A stretch of 10,756 bases of DNA, from the NCBI GenBank assembly GCA_027009605.1, contig JALVCY010000373.1, positions 1 through 10,756 on the forward strand, in the 5' to 3' direction. The position numbers and the translations under genes were made by a program. The notes beneath the pieces are model-generated. The model was not told the DNA's origin. It did no database searches and saw only the letters and a list, made by a program, of their open reading frames with translations. Shown here piece after piece: positions 1-6,484 of this stretch (positions within the stretch are counted from its first letter, which is position 1; each line of letters opens with the position of its first letter). The stretch comes from Saprospiraceae bacterium. Its GTDB lineage: Bacteria > Bacteroidota > Bacteroidia > Chitinophagales > Saprospiraceae.

Positions 1-1133
1 TCCAAGGTGGCCTTTACCAAATGGCTTCGACCGGTATCCCGGGTCAATCCAAAGATAGCACCCCGCGCATACATATCCCAATAAGGCGCACCCAATCCCG
101 CAAATGCAGGGACTACATAAACGGAGCTTTCGCCCAAAACTTCTTTCGCAATCGCTTCGCTATCGGCTGCATGTTTTATCAATCCCAGACCATCCCGCAA
201 CCACTGAATCGCTGCGCCGGCAATAAATACACTGCCTTCTAAGGCATAATAAACTTGGTCGTCAATTCCCCAAGCAATGGTGGTCAGCAATCCGTTTTGC
301 GAAAGCTGCATCTCCGTGCCCGTATTCATGAGCAAGAAGCAACCGGTTCCATAAGTATTTTTAGCTTCTCCTTTTTGGAAGCAAGCTTGACCGAATAAAG
401 CGGCTTGTTGGTCTCCGGCTATTCCGGTAATCGGAATGCGATGTCCTTCCAATTCTAAATCTCCAAAGTGATAACTCGAAGGCTTGACTTCGGGTAGGAT
501 GTTTTGGGGAATATTTAATTCTTGGAGCATTTTGTCGTTCCAAGTTAAATTTCTAATATTAAAAATCATCGTGCGGGAGGCATTGGAATAGTCGGTGGCA
601 TGAACCTTGCCTTTCGTCAAATTCCAAAGTAGCCATGTGTCCATCGTCCCGAATAATAAATCTCCGGCTTTCGCCAAATCTCTAGCCCCTTCTACATGGT
701 CTAAAATCCATTTTATCTTCGTTCCCGAAAAATAGGAATCGGCCACTAAGCCGGTTGTTTTTTTGATGTAAGGCTCCAGCCCTTTTTTCTTTAAGCTTTC
801 GCAAATAGGCGTGGTGCGTGTATCTTGCCAGACGATGGCATTATGAATGGGTTGCCCCGTGTTTTTATTCCAGATGACGGTGGTTTCCCGTTGGTTGGTA
901 ATGCCGATGGCGGCAATATCGGAATAGGATAACCCGTTGTTTCTCAAAAGGTTATGAAATGTATTGAGCTGAGTATTTAAAATTTCAAGCGCGTCATGCT
1001 CGACCCAGCCGGACTTTGGGAATATTTGTGTAAACTCTTGCTGCTCCATGGCGATACGTTGTCCACTTTCGTTAAAAAGGACGGAGCGAGAGCTGGTGGT
1101 TCCTTGGTCTAGGGCGATGATGTATTTGGGCAT
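1..1133 (-). CDS. glpK: Glycerol kinase, C-terminus cut by the window edge
   Basis: This is an FGGY-family sugar kinase, glycerol kinase, which phosphorylates glycerol to sn-glycerol-3-phosphate with ATP in the cytoplasm. I translated the minus strand through the whole segment: 377 codons are open from the ATG at 1133 with no stop, out of about 500 in the family, so roughly the last quarter lies beyond base 1. Visible landmarks are the N-terminal phosphate-binding loop DQGTTSSR (residues 9-16), NQRETT with the glycerol-binding Arg82-Glu83, WQDTR (102-106), Tyr134, and GIAGDQQAALFG with the catalytic base Asp241 and Gln242. These match the GlpK active-site residues in identity and spacing. The start is fixed by MPKYIIALDQG. 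The gene lies 30 bases downstream of a small gene on the same strand, so it could share its transcript or have its own weak promoter. No glpF or glpD is visible in the window. Confidence 0.96.
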   Translation of the reverse strand, partial: MPKYIIALDQGTTSSRSVLFNESGQRIAMEQQEFTQIFPKSGWVEHDALEILNTQLNTFHNLLRNNGLSYSDIAAIGITNQRETTVIWNKNTGQPIHNAIVWQDTRTTPICESLKKKGLEPYIKKTTGLVADSYFSGTKIKWILDHVEGARDLAKAGDLLFGTMDTWLLWNLTKGKVHATDYSNASRTMIFNIRNLTWNDKMLQELNIPQNILPEVKPSSYHFGDLELEGHRIPITGIAGDQQAALFGQACFQKGEAKNTYGTGCFLLMNTGTEMQLSQNGLLTTIAWGIDDQVYYALEGSVFIAGAAIQWLRDGLGLIKHAADSEAIAKEVLGESSVYVVPAFAGLGAPYWDMYARGAIFGLTRDTGRSHLVKATL

Positions 1134-1163
1134 GGTTAGGATTTTAGTTTGGTGACGTATGCA

Positions 1164-1508
1164 CTATTTGACCAAATAAATATAAATAAACTTGGGGCGT
1201 TCAGCCAACTCCGGAATCAACACCAAGCATTGGTTATCTCCGGCAGTCTTTGCTATCAAAAAAGGGTCTCTTCCTGTTTGAATATATTCATAAGCCTTGA
1301 ACAGCATCCTAAAATGCGTGTCTGAGTGAATGCGCCATTTTTTGCCTTTGTATTTGAAGAAGGCAAAGACCGCACGATTGCCGACCCCAATAAGCCCGTC
1401 CAGTCTAATCCAATCCGGTTTTTCTTTCCGCAAGGGGATGACCTGCTGTTGCATGACTTGGGAAAAATCTGAAAATGTTTTCATGATTATTGATTCAAGT
1501 TTCTGCAT
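1164..1508 (-). CDS. Hypothetical protein, 114 residues
   Basis: I do not recognise the family. The protein is basic and soluble-looking, with no signal peptide or membrane segment. It has a hydrophobic beta-like core (residues about 41-57, containing NRAVFAFFKYKGKKWRIHSD), a helical middle (HFRMLFKAYEYIQTGRD), and ends in a beta-like tail (FIYIYLVK). The ATG at 1508 directly abuts the TGA of the upstream 39-residue ORF and is in the same frame, which suggests translational coupling. An internal ATG at 1484 (protein beginning MKTFSDFSQVM) is an alternative start; neither has a convincing ribosome binding site. Base composition (28 G+C of 60 in 1201-1260) is like the neighbouring core genes, unlike the AT-rich first gene of the trio. 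It stops with TAG 30 bases before glpK. Confidence 0.65.
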   Translation of the reverse strand: MQKLESIIMKTFSDFSQVMQQQVIPLRKEKPDWIRLDGLIGVGNRAVFAFFKYKGKKWRIHSDTHFRMLFKAYEYIQTGRDPFLIAKTAGDNQCLVLIPELAERPKFIYIYLVK

Positions 1509-1628
1509 TCATAAAGTCTCATAACGCACTTTATTTTGGGCTAGTTTTGCGGCATTCTTTTCTCCCTCTGTTTTTGCTCCTTCAATTAAGGCTTCAATCT
1601 TTCGAATTTTGTTTATTAAGCTTTCCAT
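1509..1628 (-). CDS. Small DUF2786-like ORF, 39 residues
   Basis: This short ORF runs from ATG at 1628 to TGA at 1511-1509 and encodes a charged, entirely helical-looking peptide. Its core KIRKIEALIEGAKTEGEK (residues 7-24), followed by a NAAKLAQNK stretch, resembles the helix-turn-helix pattern at the start of DUF2786-type proteins (KIRKLLALAE...EAEAALAKA). That resemblance is from memory, not a search. It begins 7 bases after the last base of the TAA that ends the upstream 126-residue gene, and its own TGA is followed with no gap by the ATG of the 114-residue gene. All three are in the same frame. Either it is a real small gene in a tight operon, or it is the 5' part of a longer gene whose in-frame TGA separates it from the 114-residue ORF. 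Confidence 0.5.
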   Translation of the reverse strand: MESLINKIRKIEALIEGAKTEGEKNAAKLAQNKVRYETL

Positions 1629-1634
1629 TTTGTT

Positions 1635-2015
1635 TTATTTTTTTGATGCCAAATCCATCTTCTTTTGGGCATATTTTTTCAACTTATTGCAGGTAGAGTT
1701 GTAGGCTCGAACTTGATATTCGGTGTTCCAAAATTTTTCTGTAAATTCATACAATTGAAAAGGCGGATGAGAAAAAATATCGAGTGAAAATTTAGAATAA
1801 TCACCAACCCTGCAAATCAATGATCCAATAATCCAGCAATTATCAAAATGCTTTCTTTTTGTATTTTCTGCCAATCCACTATTTTCTTCAAGATCGTCCA
1901 TGAACTCAAATAAGAAGTCCGCCGTTTGATAGGCAAGTTTATGAGATTCTGCATCCCAATCCCAATACCAATCTTCTATGTAGTCTTCTATTGCTTCGTC
2001 TCTTTCTGATTTCAT
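1635..2015 (-). CDS. Hypothetical acidic protein, 126 residues, AT-rich
   Basis: The family is not recognised. The N-terminus is strongly acidic and aromatic (EDYIEDWYWDWDAES, residues 10-24). It is followed by helices with FLFEFMDDLEE and KHFDNCWIIGSLICRVGDY, and the C-terminus is basic (CNKLKKYAQKKMDLASKK). There is no signal peptide or membrane segment, so a cytoplasmic helical protein is likely. Lines 1741-1860 hold only 36 G+C in 120 bases (30 percent), against 27 of 60 in a sample of moxR, which hints at acquired DNA. It is the first gene of a three-gene minus-strand cluster. The small size, acidic character and low GC would fit an immunity protein or antitoxin, but nothing in the sequence proves this. 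The ATG at 2015 is the first in-frame start, and the leader is A-rich. Confidence 0.65.
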   Translation of the reverse strand: MKSERDEAIEDYIEDWYWDWDAESHKLAYQTADFLFEFMDDLEENSGLAENTKRKHFDNCWIIGSLICRVGDYSKFSLDIFSHPPFQLYEFTEKFWNTEYQVRAYNSTCNKLKKYAQKKMDLASKK

Positions 2016-2114
2016 TCTTTACTTTTTATAGGACAATAAGGAGAATGGTCAGCATTCCTTTGATATCGTCCTTGCGGAAAAAAGTATTTTAGACAGGGCG
2101 TATGTCTTGAGTGG

Positions 2115-2146
2115 TAAATATACAACTCAAAAATGAGTTGTGCAAG
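2115..2146 (-). promoter_or_regulatory. Candidate promoter with embedded operator palindrome
   Basis: On the plus strand acaactca (2122-2129) and tgagttgt (2134-2141) form a perfect 8-bp inverted repeat around a four-A loop. Read on the minus strand, the palindrome almost fills the 20-base spacer between CTTG (2146-2143) and TATATTTA (2122-2115). These match the Bacteroidetes promoter pattern TTTG / TAnnTTTG at 3 of 4 and, counting the two free positions, 7 of 8. Such placement would let a dimeric repressor block transcription of the small-gene cluster starting at 2015, with a leader of roughly 90 bases. The palindrome is seen directly; the promoter and operator roles are inference. Confidence 0.35.
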
Positions 2147-2268
2147 TTGTTGGGGAGGATTGTGTGATAATGATGTTCCATTTGGCAAAGAACTAACCCC
2201 TCAACTTTCAGCCCCCACAAACGCCCGCAGCCCGGAGATATAGCCTAAACAAAGAAAAATTCCAAGTC

Positions 2269-2301
2269 TTTCGAGCGAAAACAACTATTTCCCTATTTTT
2301 G
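2269..2301 (+). promoter_or_regulatory. Promoter candidate for the moxR operon
   Basis: The sequence tatttttg at 2294-2301 matches the Bacteroidetes -7 element TAnnTTTG exactly. A TTTC at 2269-2272, one base off the -33 TTTG, lies 21 bases upstream, close to the usual spacing. The predicted transcript would start near 2308, leaving a leader of about 30 bases ending in a run of A before the ATG at 2339. This is the only promoter-like site before the five overlapping genes, so it probably drives them all. Confidence 0.55.
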
Positions 2302-2338
2302 CGTTCTCAAAATCCTAGAATTAAAAAAAAAGTAGAAT

Positions 2339-3340
2339 ATGTCCACATCTTATGAGCAAATCAATGCGCTCAACGAAGAAATAACACGGGAATTTCACTA
2401 CATAGATGCCATCAATGCCGAGACCCAAAAGGTGATTGTCGGTCAAGAAAAAATGATGGAACGCCTGCTAATCGGACTATTGACCAAAGGGCATATCCTT
2501 TTGGAAGGACTGCCGGGATTGGCTAAAACATTGGCAGTCAGTACCTTGTCTAAGGTGATAGATGCTAAGTTTCAAAGGATTCAGTTTACGCCGGACTTGT
2601 TGCCATCGGATGTGACCGGGACGATGATTTATAATCCGGGGGAACGTACCTTTGAGATTAGTAAAGGGCCTATTTTTGCCAACTTTGTCCTAGCGGATGA
2701 GATTAATAGAGCGCCGGCAAAGGTGCAATCCGCCCTTTTGGAAGCCATGCAGGAGCGGCAAGTGACCATCGGCGGGCAGACCTTTAAGCTGGAAGAACCT
2801 TTTTTGGTGATGGCGACCCAAAACCCGATTGATCAGGAAGGAACTTACCCGTTGCCGGAAGCTCAAAAAGATCGCTTTATGTTGCATCTGACCATCGACT
2901 ATCCCAATCGGGCTGATGAGCAGGAAATTATGCGCCGTAGCCTTGCGGAAAATGGATTTCCAAAGGTGCAGCCGGTGGTTTCCGTAGGTGATATTTTGAA
3001 ATTGCGCAAGCTGGTCAGAAAAGTCTATCTCGATGAACAAATCGAAAATTATATCTTAGATATTGTGACGGCATCCAGGGACCCCAAATCGGCTCGACTG
3101 CCGGATCTTGTTCCTTTTATCAATTACGGGGCATCACCAAGAGCGAGTATCGCCATGGCAATTGCTGCTAAGGCGGTGGCGCTTTTGAATCGGCGGGGCT
3201 TTGTGATTCCTGAAGATGTAAGAAATATCGCACCGGATATAATGAGACATCGCATCGGTACTACTTTTGAAGCGGAAGCAGAGCTTGTGACTAAAGACGA
3301 TATTGTCAATAAGATTTTAGATAAAATCTTGGTACCTTGA
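2339..3340 (+). CDS. moxR: MoxR-family AAA+ ATPase
   Basis: This is a cytoplasmic AAA+ ATPase of the MoxR group, which acts as a chaperone-like remodeller of VWA-domain partner proteins. At 333 residues it has the family length. The visible motifs in order are Walker A GLPGLAKT (57-64), FTPDLLPSDVTG (83-94), Walker B FVLADE (116-121) followed by INRAPAK, sensor 1 ATQNP (159-163), the arginine finger in EAQKDRF (Arg179), and sensor 2 GASPRAS (264-270, Arg268). No motif is damaged. The ATG at 2339 follows an A-rich leader and gives the expected N-terminus with VGQEKMMERLLIGLL. It is the first gene of an operon whose later DUF58 and BatA products are the likely partners, and its TGA overlaps the next start (TTGA). 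Confidence 0.96.
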   Translation: MSTSYEQINALNEEITREFHYIDAINAETQKVIVGQEKMMERLLIGLLTKGHILLEGLPGLAKTLAVSTLSKVIDAKFQRIQFTPDLLPSDVTGTMIYNPGERTFEISKGPIFANFVLADEINRAPAKVQSALLEAMQERQVTIGGQTFKLEEPFLVMATQNPIDQEGTYPLPEAQKDRFMLHLTIDYPNRADEQEIMRRSLAENGFPKVQPVVSVGDILKLRKLVRKVYLDEQIENYILDIVTASRDPKSARLPDLVPFINYGASPRASIAMAIAAKAVALLNRRGFVIPEDVRNIAPDIMRHRIGTTFEAEAELVTKDDIVNKILDKILVP

Positions 3341-4659
3341 TATTGAAAAAAATTGGACTCCTGTTTTTTATTTTTGCTTGGCATTGGGGGTACACCCAAA
3401 CGGCCACCTTGGACAAAGTCTGCCTAAAACACTTGGGAGAAAGAGCCAATAGCCTGAAAGTCAAAACTTACGCCACCAGAATGGATGAAATGGAAGGTAG
3501 CGTAATCGTGCTCAAACAAAACGGTGAATCGGTCAGGGGCGTACTCTACTTTCCACATGAGAAAGAAGCCTTGTTGATGAGCGGGACGCCCTCCCTTTTG
3601 TATTTGAGAGATGAGCAAGGCGTGGATCAAGGAAAAATGACTTATTCTATTGATAATCAAAGGTTTAAGGGGGAGTTGGTGAGCTCTATGCAAGAAGTAA
3701 TCTCTACCGTAAATGGTCGATATACACAGGATGTACCCGTCGTGCCCCCCGCTTGCTTCGTTGATAAATGGTTGGTTTATCACCAAGGCCATTTAGTGGA
3801 TGGAGAAAATGTATATATGAACTTGCAGCGCATAGGCAACGGGGATTTGCAAGGGACTATTTACTTGGCAGAAAAGAAAAAGACTTTGTACCTGAGCGGT
3901 ATGATGATAGGTGATAAAGTGGATTTGGTTGCGGTGGGTGAGAATGGAAAACACGTTGGAGATATTTATGGAAATATTGGACAAAACGGAGAGTTAGAAG
4001 CTTTCTTTGAAATGGGCGGGACAAAAGAAATAATCCATACGAGACCTATTTTGTCTGATACGGAAACTTGTGCAGCTGATATTTCTAAGGCCTTTAGATA
4101 TAGTATTATTTATCCCAAATTAGGAATTGATGCGTTCGATGATGTGATGGATGCACAAGCCGCCCAATGGACTAAGCAATGCCAAAAAGTGAAGGCCGCC
4201 GAAAAAGCAAAACAAAAATATCCCCATATCTTGAATGCCCCGGCGGCTTATAGCTATCTAAATGTGTATTGCCGGGATGCCTACGTTTTTAGTGGGTTTC
4301 AGATTGCCTACCGGCCGGAAACTAACCAATATACAGTCCAATCTATCAATTTTGACATCCGGAAAAAGAAATTTTTGGACTATGATAATTTGTTTGAATC
4401 CCATGAACAATTAAAATTGATGGTCAAGAATGAAGCCATCAAAAATATTGGCAAACATCCATTAAAGAAGAACAGAGAATTTGTCGATTGGGTACGAAAA
4501 TCTACTTTCGAAAACTTTGTACTGCAACCCGATGGCGTTCGGTTTTGTACAAGTTTTCATCCGGTTTTTGGACAGTATGGCGTGGTGATTCCTTACGCAA
4601 AATTAAAGTCTTATATTAAAAATAGAAAATTAATCAAACACTTTCGTAAACTGCATTGA
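3337..4659 (+). CDS. Secreted DUF3298/RsiV-like protein in the Bat operon
   Basis: An exported protein of 440 residues with a short N-terminal signal (two lysines, then the hydrophobic GLLFFIFAWHWGY, cleavage probably near residues 20-24). Two segments, about 54-125 and 158-235, share a pattern (G, then G-V/T-L/I-Y, E-K, S-G, later G-E-L and I-x-T) and look like a duplicated beta domain. The C-terminal part (about 304-426) resembles DUF3298 (RsiV/PdaC C-terminal fold): INFDIRKKKFLDYDNLF, then FVLQPDGVRF and VVIPYAKLKSYI. No ATG precedes the signal peptide; the first in-frame ATG is at residue 49. Start must therefore be TTG at 3337 or 3343. I chose 3337 because TTGA overlaps the moxR stop just as ATGA does at two later junctions. 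No catalytic residues are evident, so the role could be binding or sensing in the periplasm. The domain assignment is from memory. Confidence 0.82.
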   Translation: MILKKIGLLFFIFAWHWGYTQTATLDKVCLKHLGERANSLKVKTYATRMDEMEGSVIVLKQNGESVRGVLYFPHEKEALLMSGTPSLLYLRDEQGVDQGKMTYSIDNQRFKGELVSSMQEVISTVNGRYTQDVPVVPPACFVDKWLVYHQGHLVDGENVYMNLQRIGNGDLQGTIYLAEKKKTLYLSGMMIGDKVDLVAVGENGKHVGDIYGNIGQNGELEAFFEMGGTKEIIHTRPILSDTETCAADISKAFRYSIIYPKLGIDAFDDVMDAQAAQWTKQCQKVKAAEKAKQKYPHILNAPAAYSYLNVYCRDAYVFSGFQIAYRPETNQYTVQSINFDIRKKKFLDYDNLFESHEQLKLMVKNEAIKNIGKHPLKKNREFVDWVRKSTFENFVLQPDGVRFCTSFHPVFGQYGVVIPYAKLKSYIKNRKLIKHFRKLH

Positions 4660-5555
4660 TGGCCAAACGAGAAAATATCACTCCGGCAGAATTGTTGCGC
4701 CAAGTACGGTTGTTGGAAATTAATACCCGGCAGAAAACAAAAGATATGTTTTCGGGTGGATACCACAGTAATTTTAAAGGGATGGGGATTACCTTTAGCG
4801 AGGTGCGGCCCTATCAATATGGGGATGATATTCGCAGTATTGATTGGAATGTGACCGCCAAAACGGGCGCTCCCCATATCAAAATATTTGAAGAAGAACG
4901 CGAGCTGTCTGTCTTGCTGGTGGTGGACATTAGTCGCTCGACCTTGTTTGGAGCGCATGGAAAGACCGTGTCCCGGCAAATTACGGAGTTGTGCGCTTCC
5001 TTGGCAGTAACCGCAGAACGGAATGGGGATAAGGTGGGCTTGATGCTCTTTTCGTCTGATAATGAGTCGTTTATACCCCCTAAAAAGGGAAAGGCGCAGT
5101 TGTTAAGAATTCTTAGAGAATTGGTCTTGCTGGAAGCCAAAGATCAAAAGACGGATATAGCGCAGTCGCTGAAGTTTTTGAGACGGGTGCTCAAAAAGCA
5201 TCACTTGATATTTGTTATTTCAGATTTTTTGGATTCCGGTTATACCAAGGAGATGGCCTTGCTTTCGCGAAAGCATGAAGTGATTGGCATTCGGATTTGG
5301 GATCAATTTTATGAGCACTTACCCAAAGCCGGTTTGGTGAAGGTCTTTGATCCGGAAAGCAATACCGAAAAATTAATTGATTTTGGCTCTACGGATCGAG
5401 AGTTGTTGGAGCAATTTTATGATAATCAAACCGCCTATTTTCAGGATGCTTTCATTAGTGCCAGAGCAGATAGCTTGACCATCAAAACTTCGGATTCGGC
5501 CTTTAAGTCAATGATGGCTTTTTTTAATAAAAGAAATTCAAATTTGGGAAAATGA
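4659..5555 (+). CDS. DUF58 protein with VWA-like MIDAS motif
   Basis: A 298-residue cytoplasmic DUF58 protein, the standard companion of MoxR ATPases. The family block spans residues 41-68: GMGITFSEVRPYQYGDD, then IRSIDWNVTAK. It is followed by LLVVDISRS, where Asp90-x-Ser92-x-Ser94 forms the metal-dependent adhesion-site signature of VWA-like folds. FVISDFLDSGY (about 189-199) is the later acidic strand expected in the fold. There are no membrane segments, unlike longer DUF58 proteins with an N-terminal helix pair. The ATG at 4659 overlaps the preceding TGA by one base (TGATG); a TTG immediately upstream adds only one residue. The four-base ATGA overlap with the next gene indicates coupled translation. 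Likely a MoxR substrate or adaptor in envelope maintenance. Confidence 0.94.
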   Translation: MAKRENITPAELLRQVRLLEINTRQKTKDMFSGGYHSNFKGMGITFSEVRPYQYGDDIRSIDWNVTAKTGAPHIKIFEEERELSVLLVVDISRSTLFGAHGKTVSRQITELCASLAVTAERNGDKVGLMLFSSDNESFIPPKKGKAQLLRILRELVLLEAKDQKTDIAQSLKFLRRVLKKHHLIFVISDFLDSGYTKEMALLSRKHEVIGIRIWDQFYEHLPKAGLVKVFDPESNTEKLIDFGSTDRELLEQFYDNQTAYFQDAFISARADSLTIKTSDSAFKSMMAFFNKRNSNLGK

Positions 5556-6484
5556 GCAGGTTGAGTTTCAAATTATTATTTTTTATTTGGATGTGGCCTG
5601 TGCTGGGTTTTGCGCAAGCGAATGACGTCTCTGTTCGCCTGACGGTGGACAAGGATACCGTGCATATTGGAGATGTCGTACACATCGAATCCCGGGTAGA
5701 ATATGGAAAGTCTGTAGCGCTCTCCGGAGACGGATTGCGGGGACTACCCAAAAATGAATATTTGGAATTTGTAACCGACCCTATACTGTCTAGGGATGAT
5801 ACCTTGGATGAGCAGACAAAAGAAGAAAAGGAAATCCTGAAGGAAGAAGTAGATGCTTTGGTTTTTTTGGATTCAGGCTGGATTGAGTTGCCGGCGGTGG
5901 TCTATCAGGTGGCCAAGCATGATACAACTTATAACTATGCTTCGAAGCCGGTAAAGTTTTTTGTCGCTCCGGTCATCAAGGCCGGGGAGCCGCCCCAAAA
6001 CTTGAGAACCATTATCCAAGAGCCCAAAACTTGGAGAGATTACTGGCAGTTGTTTGCGGCTCTGATTTTGTTGGGACTGGCCTTTGCGCTGTTTTGGTTT
6101 TTGCGCAAGCGAAAAGATGCACCTAGAGAGCTTGTACAAGAGGAAGAGCCGGCTATCCCGCCAAAGGAAGAAGCCCTGACCGCTTTGCAAGAATTATACG
6201 ATACTCAACTCTGGCAACAGCAGCCCAAAGAGACGCAAGTGCAGCTTTCGCAAATACTAAGAAGATATATCGAGCGGGAATTTAAAGTCCCTGCCTTAGA
6301 AGAAACGACTCGTGAGATTGAAAGAGATTTGCGCCGGTTGAGTCCAAGTCAAAGAGCCTTGTTGATGAGATTGTTGAATGATGCCGATTTAGTCAAATTT
6401 GCGAAAATGACCATGCCCGAAGAACGTCAACGACAGAGCTTGTTGGAAGCTATTTCTTGGGTAAAAAGTAATACGAACGGATGA
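5552..6484 (+). CDS. BatD/DUF4381-like membrane protein
   Basis: A 310-residue bitopic membrane protein. An N-terminal signal peptide (residues 1-22, hydrophobic LLFFIWMWPVLGFAQA) precedes a periplasmic beta-rich domain (about 23-160) that starts with VRLTVDKDTVHIGDVV, a pattern like the first strand of BatD-type Ig-like domains. One membrane helix (about 166-184, LFAALILLGLAFALFWFL) leads into a basic stop-transfer KRK and a cytoplasmic tail. The tail begins ALTALQELYDTQLW and contains LRRYIEREFKVPALEETTREI, split here over residues about 203-307. This is the layout of DUF4381-type proteins encoded between DUF58 and BatA. The start ATG overlaps the DUF58 stop (ATGA). It probably ties the VWA proteins and MoxR to a periplasmic task. 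Confidence 0.85.
   Translation: MSRLSFKLLFFIWMWPVLGFAQANDVSVRLTVDKDTVHIGDVVHIESRVEYGKSVALSGDGLRGLPKNEYLEFVTDPILSRDDTLDEQTKEEKEILKEEVDALVFLDSGWIELPAVVYQVAKHDTTYNYASKPVKFFVAPVIKAGEPPQNLRTIIQEPKTWRDYWQLFAALILLGLAFALFWFLRKRKDAPRELVQEEEPAIPPKEEALTALQELYDTQLWQQQPKETQVQLSQILRRYIEREFKVPALEETTREIERDLRRLSPSQRALLMRLLNDADLVKFAKMTMPEERQRQSLLEAISWVKSNTNG

Larger units (their letters stand above)
2016..2338. other. Divergent intergenic control region
   Basis: These 323 bases separate the minus-strand small-gene cluster from the plus-strand moxR operon. I see no credible gene. They hold a palindrome within a weak minus-strand promoter candidate (2115-2146) and a good Bacteroidetes-type promoter candidate for moxR (2269-2301). 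The stretch between (about 2150-2265) shows no repeat or open frame that I can support. Confidence 0.8.

Noticed and set aside
21..543. Open frames at 21-242 (plus) and 361-543 (minus)
   Set aside because: Both lie inside the uninterrupted glpK frame, whose product keeps all glycerol kinase motifs; they are chance frames.
1490..1696. Plus-strand frame of 68 codons rich in hydrophobic residues, like a small membrane protein
   Set aside because: It lies antisense over the ends of three packed minus-strand ORFs; its Leu/Phe-rich product is what antisense of Lys/Glu-rich coding sequence gives.
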